Shown here: positions 59,776 to 64,000 of the stretch, one piece after another | How positions within the stretch are numbered: position 1 is the stretch's first letter | How the letters are laid out: each line of letters starts with the position of its first letter | NCBI RefSeq assembly: GCF_051401765.1 | Contig: NC_135073.1 | Location: 9,548,001 to 9,612,000 of the forward strand | Direction of reading: 5' to 3' | Length of the DNA: 64,000 nt | Origin: Calliopsis andreniformis | Lineage: Eukaryota; Arthropoda; Insecta; Hymenoptera; Andrenidae | The notes under the pieces: model-generated | Databases searched by the model: none | Seen by the model: only the letters and a program-made list of their open reading frames with translations | Told to the model about the DNA's origin: nothing | Program-made: the position numbers and the translations under genes

Positions 59776-60066
59776 AATCACGAGGAACAAGGATGATAGC
59801 GTCTCGACGGTGCGAAGATCTTCCGTGAAATCGTAAAACACTGGCGGGAACGCGCGATTTCATAAAGGCAGAACGAGGGAACGTGATCGTGAAGGAGTCT
59901 GCCAGCGACGGGAGGAGCGCTTTTGTGGGCTGTGCTAGGACCGAAGCTCAGGAGACAGCAGGACCACCTAGTCGCGAGTCTAGACTTTAACACGGACGTA
60001 TGTTGCACGTAAGGGAGCTCTAAAGATCGTGATTTCACTTCTTCGTGTATGAAACGTTAAACTTAC
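59776..60066. other. GC-richer non-coding DNA or intron start
   Basis: If the minus-strand exon at 60067-60246 is real, this is the beginning of its intron. A minus-strand frame here (59778-60038) is unsupported. Confidence 0.3.
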
Positions 60067-60246
60067 CACGGGCAGCTGTCTTTGGCTGGCAACGCTACAG
60101 TTTCGCTCGTGGTCCCTGCCACGACGAGGTGGTCCAACGGTACAGCGTCTTGACCTATGCACTTTCGTGTAGACATTGTTGTTAGGAGTAACAGGAACAG
60201 GCACTTTCCTAGTGTCACTCGGTGAGCGGTGTATTCTTGAGATCAT
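60067..60246 (-). CDS. Possible first coding exon, unknown protein (partial)
   Basis: A minus-strand ATG (60246-60244) opens exactly 60 codons that run into a consensus 5' splice site, CCCGTG|GTAAGT (donor at 60066-60061), leaving a phase-0 exon. The inferred peptide is basic and Ser/Pro/Arg-rich (start MISRIHRSPSDTRKVPVPVT), without signal peptide or known domain. The frame would stay open 28 codons into the intron before a stop, so the boundary rests on the donor alone. A minus-strand TATA box with paired E-boxes lies 600 bases upstream at 60842-60898. No downstream exon was identified; a chance frame is quite possible. Confidence 0.22.
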
Positions 60247-60841
60247 AATTGAGGATCGATTCAGGAAACCGTGGGATGGCTCGTGGAGATAAATTTTAGG
60301 GCTTCTGAGCAGTCTTGAGGGTACGTAAAGCTTTGAAGAATTTTAGAAATGTTATATATGATTAGACATTATGAAGTAACAAATGCTTCAATTTGTTCTG
60401 TTTTATATTAATGTTACTTAATCGTTGTTTCTATGAGAATTATACATTTTTAGATGCAAGATTGAATTTTATTTTTCTATTGTAGTTTCTTATCACTTTA
60501 TATTTCTGTTATCGTTAAACTGTCTTCTCTTTGATTTCTCTACACTCTACAGCTTTATCGCTATCATTAAATGATGCTATTCCTTAATGAAGAAATAATG
60601 TTTGAAGGCCCATTATAATCGAGTTCTTTCAGTGTCTGCAAACTGAGACAAGAAATGAATTATAGAACTGTAAAATATAGCCTTCATTTCAAACGAAGAA
60701 TTTTCACCTTTCTCATCTAATATCTTCTCCAATGCAAGAGTAGTGATCGATGGGATAGCAAAACACTTGCGTCCCACATCTAATAGAGACCACCATGCAG
60801 TGTACGCGAATCGGTGAATGTTAACATTTAACTGTCGACTG
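60247..60841. other. AT-rich DNA between candidate promoter and candidate exon
   Basis: No repeat or gene recognised. On the minus strand it would hold the leader of the candidate gene. Confidence 0.3.
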
Positions 60842-60898
60842 TTTTATATAAACTGTGAAGCCTCGTAAAGTCAACGACTCACGTGGGATCCTCACGTG
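60842..60898 (-). promoter_or_regulatory. Tandem E-boxes upstream of a TATA box, minus strand
   Basis: CACGTG occurs at 60893-60898 and 60880-60885 with a 7-base spacer (GGATCCT on the plus strand). Read on the minus strand, TATATAAAA follows about 30 bases downstream at 60850-60842, and TTCACC, a weak initiator, lies about 35 bases beyond it (A at 60815). Tandem E-boxes spaced 6-7 bases are the arrangement described for CLOCK/BMAL-type (CLOCK/CYCLE in flies) binding. Order and spacing fit a TATA promoter with proximal bHLH sites; function is inferred. Confidence 0.35.
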
Positions 60899-61320
60899 CG
60901 CTCCAAGCACTATAATTCTGTTCGCTGTTACACAATCGAAAGTCCATAATTATAATCTACTTGCTAATCTACTACTCGCTGAATGATTTATTTACTCTCA
61001 TGTTGAACATCAATTTCTCTTAATCAGTCTCACCGAGAAATTACGAATTAACCTGTGGAGTCGCTGAAATTAATGAATATTAATTTTCTCAGATTTCCAA
61101 AGCCAATGCTGAGGAGTTCTTCAGAAACGTTGCGAGATTAAAGACACATACATGAGTAAAGGGAATAAAACGTGAATAACTCATCGGCCGCGGGCGAAGC
61201 TAAAGACGAATTATCAATTATCGAACATTTAGTTACTTAACGTTGAGTGCAAATTACTTGCCGAATATCTGGATGCCAGATGAACGACCCTCCCAGGCCA
61301 TTACATTATCGAGCATCGAC
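60899..61320. other. AT-rich non-coding DNA
   Basis: ATTATCAATTATCGAACATT near 61210 resembles the unit of the following repeat and may be an outlying copy. Confidence 0.4.
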
Positions 61321-61459
61321 ACCAGGCACCGGGCATTGATTATGGAATATTCAGAGGCTGAAGTATCGATTACCCGAACCTTCCAGTGGCGAAGACGGGG
61401 TATCGATTATCGAACATTCATGGTAGTGAAGACGAAGCACCGATCATCGACCGTGGCTG
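61321..61459. repeat. Degenerate minisatellite, unit 36-39 bp
   Basis: Successive units share RYATYGATTATSGAAYATTC followed by a GTGAAGACG-like tail; they start near 61330, 61363, 61399 and 61438. Because the unit is close to a multiple of three, a plus-strand frame stays open across it (61243-61485) with a matching 12-13-residue peptide periodicity, which is a by-product of the repeat. Repeated TATCGATTA motifs make it rich in homeodomain/DRE-like sites. Confidence 0.55.
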
Positions 61460-61736
61460 TGTGTAATCCTTCAGGTGTTCCTTAGCTGGGTAGGAACAAG
61501 GTGTAGCACTCACTCGGGTCTTCCATCGATCAAAACGAACATTCGTACGTCATTGTTTAAATATTATACGATTGAACTTCCCTGAATTACTCGTATTCGT
61601 TTTCTGTGAAGAGAAATAATGTTGCCATAAAGGAAAACTGTATTTGCCATTTAAAAATACGTTTTTTCATATTAGTTATTTAATATTGTCGATATTTAAA
61701 CGAAATATTTTTATGCCTCTAATTTACATTTATTTT
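61460..61736. other. AT-rich non-coding DNA
   Basis: Nothing recognised. Confidence 0.45.
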
Positions 61737-61984
61737 CAAGTATTCGAGTATTCAAATATTCAAATATTCAAATATTCAAATATTCAAATATTCAAATATT
61801 CAAATATTCAAATATTCAAATATTCAAATATTCAAATATTCGAATATTCAAATATTCAAATATTCAAATATTCGAATATTCAAATATTCAAATATTCAAA
61901 TATTCAAATATTCAAATATTCAAATAATCAAATATTCAGATATTCAAATACTCAAATATCCAAATATTCAAATATTCGAAGTTT
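61737..61984. repeat. Nearly pure 8-bp tandem array (CAAATATT)n
   Basis: Thirty-one consecutive 8-base units in constant phase, mostly exactly CAAATATT, with variants CGAATATT, CAGATATT, CAAATACT and CAAATATC. The first two units and the last are the most changed. An 8-base unit without a stop in any register leaves a plus-strand frame open (61644-62018) encoding an 8-residue repeat of the form IQIFKYSN; this is an artefact of the array and I do not call it a protein. Confidence 0.97.
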
Positions 61985-62120
61985 CAGTTATCAATGTTTC
62001 TTAATATCTAAGCATTGAAAAGCACATATTTAAAAAATGTCCAAAGTTTTGTTCGTTTCAATTTCTACACTTCCACTTAAAAACTCTAACCATGCACCCT
62101 TAAATTCCACATCGATGTGT

Positions 62121-62224
62121 ATCAAACCCCCAAATCCTTTTCCTTTCCTCACACCTAGTATATCAAACAAAACACCCAATCCTTTCCCTTTCTAACACCC
62201 AGTATATCAAACAAAACACCCACA
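62121..62224. repeat. Minisatellite, 2.4 copies of about 44 bp
   Basis: Units start at 62121, 62162 and 62206 with ATCAAAC and run through a pyrimidine-rich middle (CCTTTCCCTTTC) to ACACCYAGTAT. The second and third starts, ATCAAACAAAACACCCA, are identical, so the last duplication is fairly recent. Confidence 0.8.
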
Positions 62225-62229
62225 GGCAC

Positions 62230-62810
62230 AGGCGTCACGATGCGTCGTTCCCGTTACACTCATTCATTCATAAATCTCAGCAGATTTCAGCGCACCCGGG
62301 GCAGTCGTCCCAAAAAGTCGGCTGCTCGAGCAACGCGAGAGGGTTCGCCGCGAAGAAAAATCGCCACACACGAGGCCAACCCGCGGACCCATCATCCGAA
62401 GAATAAAAGGGTCGAACTCGGCGGGGCCGCGATGGGGGGAGCCAGGACAGCGAAGAAGCGCCGGTTGCATTAACAAACAAAGGGCGCTGCAGGTTTGTGC
62501 ATGCGTGCACGGGGGAAGGAATGACGTTCCCTGGCGGACAGGATCAGGACAGAGAGGTGAAAGCGACGCAAGAGGGACAGAGAGGAACGAAGGAGCGGAA
62601 GCAACAAACAACGACGAAGTCGGTGGACGAGTGGTCGCTTTTAACGAGACCGAAGAGGACTTTCCTGGATTTCTTGCGAGCTCGAACAGGGCCGATGCAC
62701 ATGCAGCTGCCCCGCGATCGCGTGGAATTCAGTCGGGAAGGTGCGTGGACGTGTCACGTCCGACAGGATAATAAGTATTTGTTGGAATTTATGATACGGC
62801 TGTGCTAGCT
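62230..62810. other. CpG-rich, partly purine-rich patch
   Basis: GC-rich with GGGGCCGCGATGGGGGGAG and AGAGGAACGAAGGAGCGGAA-like stretches. Frames are open on both strands (62240-62473, 62264-62611 minus, 62497-62808, 62505-62771). The ATG-led one at 62240 is Arg/Lys-rich without a known domain. A regulatory or promoter role is possible but unproven. Confidence 0.35.
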
Positions 62811-64000
62811 GCGCTTCGAAGCATCTTCACGAGTTTACATTGTATTGGGATGTTCATGCGTTGGTTTTAGTAGTTCATTGATGGAATCTCTCCGCTGGAA
62901 GAGTAGTGTGAGTGGAAATAGGAGGGATTAACTTTGATGGGACTGAATGAGCGATTGGAAGGAAGAGGACAATTTCTGTGAATAAATAATAGTAATAGAA
63001 GCTTCGTTCAAACTAGTCAAAGTAAATAATTCATAAGGAATACAATATTGGATTCAGATAGATTTTACAGACTATCTGATACTATTACGATTGTCTTTAT
63101 AGAAACTATTTGAGTTTAAAGAAATATAGATTGAATATTATAAAATAATATATAATATAGAATAAAATATTATAGAATAATATAGATTGAAGAAATATAG
63201 AAAAAATATAGATATTTTAATTAACATAGAAATGGCGAAAGGTTAAAATTCTGTGAAATATTTTTTACACAAAAATTCGTAACTCATGTTATTGCTTAAA
63301 AAATCTAAATAAATGTAAAAATATTTAGAATTCTCTAATACTAATCATCAATTAAAAATACGTGGTATCTGTATCTCTGTCTGACGAGAGACAATTTTCG
63401 TGGGAAAGTTTTACTTTATGCACACTTTCAATTCCCGTAAAGGATTCTAGAGGAATATTTACATGCGGGTGGATCCAATGTATGACACACGTGGAGGATT
63501 CGTGGGAAGAAAGGCTGACTTTATGTGTCGAGACGCATTTCCCTCCCTTTCTTTCACTGCCCCCTTAATGTGCTCGAACTTTCCAGCTCTCCTACGGTGT
63601 TTCGCTTCCTGGTTTAGTTAAAACTGCATTGTACGAGGTCACCGTTGCTATGTCTCGTGGATGGTCTGATGTCATCTCGCTATACGAGTAATAATAGAAA
63701 TGATATCAGTAGTTTAGATCGCCTGTTGGATGCAAAAGAGATCATGACTGTCATCAAATGTAGCCGGAGAATCTCGTTAATGTTTTTTCATTCATGAACT
63801 GCTTGACACACGAACATTCAGAATGCAGTACTATTATTGTATACAGAATTATTAATCCTAGGAAGCTCACAGTGGAGTTTACAGGTATCCACAAATTTTA
63901 ACTATCTTATCTTCTTTATAAAATAATTTATGTACGCTAATAATTTTGTCCTCAATCAGAAAGTATTTTATACCAGCGTTATTCTTAATTGATTGATTTA
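62811..64000. other. AT-rich non-coding DNA
   Basis: 63120-63215 is a low-complexity AATATAG-type stretch with GAAATATAGATTGAA repeated in parts. No gene is recognised up to the window end. Confidence 0.45.

Noticed and set aside
61644..62018. 124-codon frame encoding an 8-residue tandem repeat
   Set aside because: It is the translation of the (CAAATATT)n array, which has no stop in any register; repeat expansion explains the frame fully.

Overview
The window looks like nuclear DNA of an arthropod, most likely a hymenopteran insect such as a bee, wasp or ant. This is inferred from an AT-rich background broken by short GC-rich patches full of CpG (no CpG depletion), from small non-coding inverted-repeat transposons, and from the absence of any bacterial gene layout. 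No species marker is present.

No protein-coding gene can be called with confidence. The open frames are short. Most lack an ATG, many are open on both strands at once because the GC-rich patches contain few stop codons, and none resembles a protein family I recognise. I also see no tRNA, rRNA, snRNA, known insect microRNA or CRISPR array. The window reads as intergenic or long-intron DNA. A few places could be first exons or promoters: minus strand near 3.1 kb, 14.7-15.1 kb and 60.1-60.9 kb; plus strand near 3.8 kb and 26.75 kb. All are weak calls based on splice donors, TATA boxes, initiators or E-box pairs.

The best supported features are repeats. (1) A family of short elements with AATGTCCC ends and TA flanks has copies at 1169-1399, 8429-8657 and, in reverse orientation and internally deleted, 39435-39539. 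(2) A second family has CAGGGTTGCC ends and degenerate 8-bp target duplications (hAT-like), with copies at 40353-40559 and 59222-59767. (3) The second copy of family 2 is split by a third element at 59351-59677, which has its own 21-bp inverted ends and TA duplication; removing it leaves about 217 bp, close to the 207 bp of the intact sister copy. (4) Arrays of an 8-bp unit related to CAAATATT lie near both ends of the window, at 2475-2679 (degenerate) and 61737-61984 (nearly pure). (5) Two hairpins stand out: a roughly 75-bp-arm foldback at 56107-56271 and a perfect 21-bp stem at 48446-48518. (6) Decayed tandem repeats lie at 54471-54624, 61321-61459 and 62121-62224, and a diverged duplicated segment at 57.5-58.7 kb.

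Layout: 0-14.6 kb is mostly AT-rich with family 1 copies; 14.7-16.3 kb is the largest GC-rich island and the most promoter-like stretch; 16.3-48 kb alternates AT-rich DNA with small GC-rich patches; 48.8-60.3 kb is denser in GC-rich patches and repeats; 60.3-64 kb holds the E-box/TATA cluster, three tandem repeats and a last GC-rich patch.
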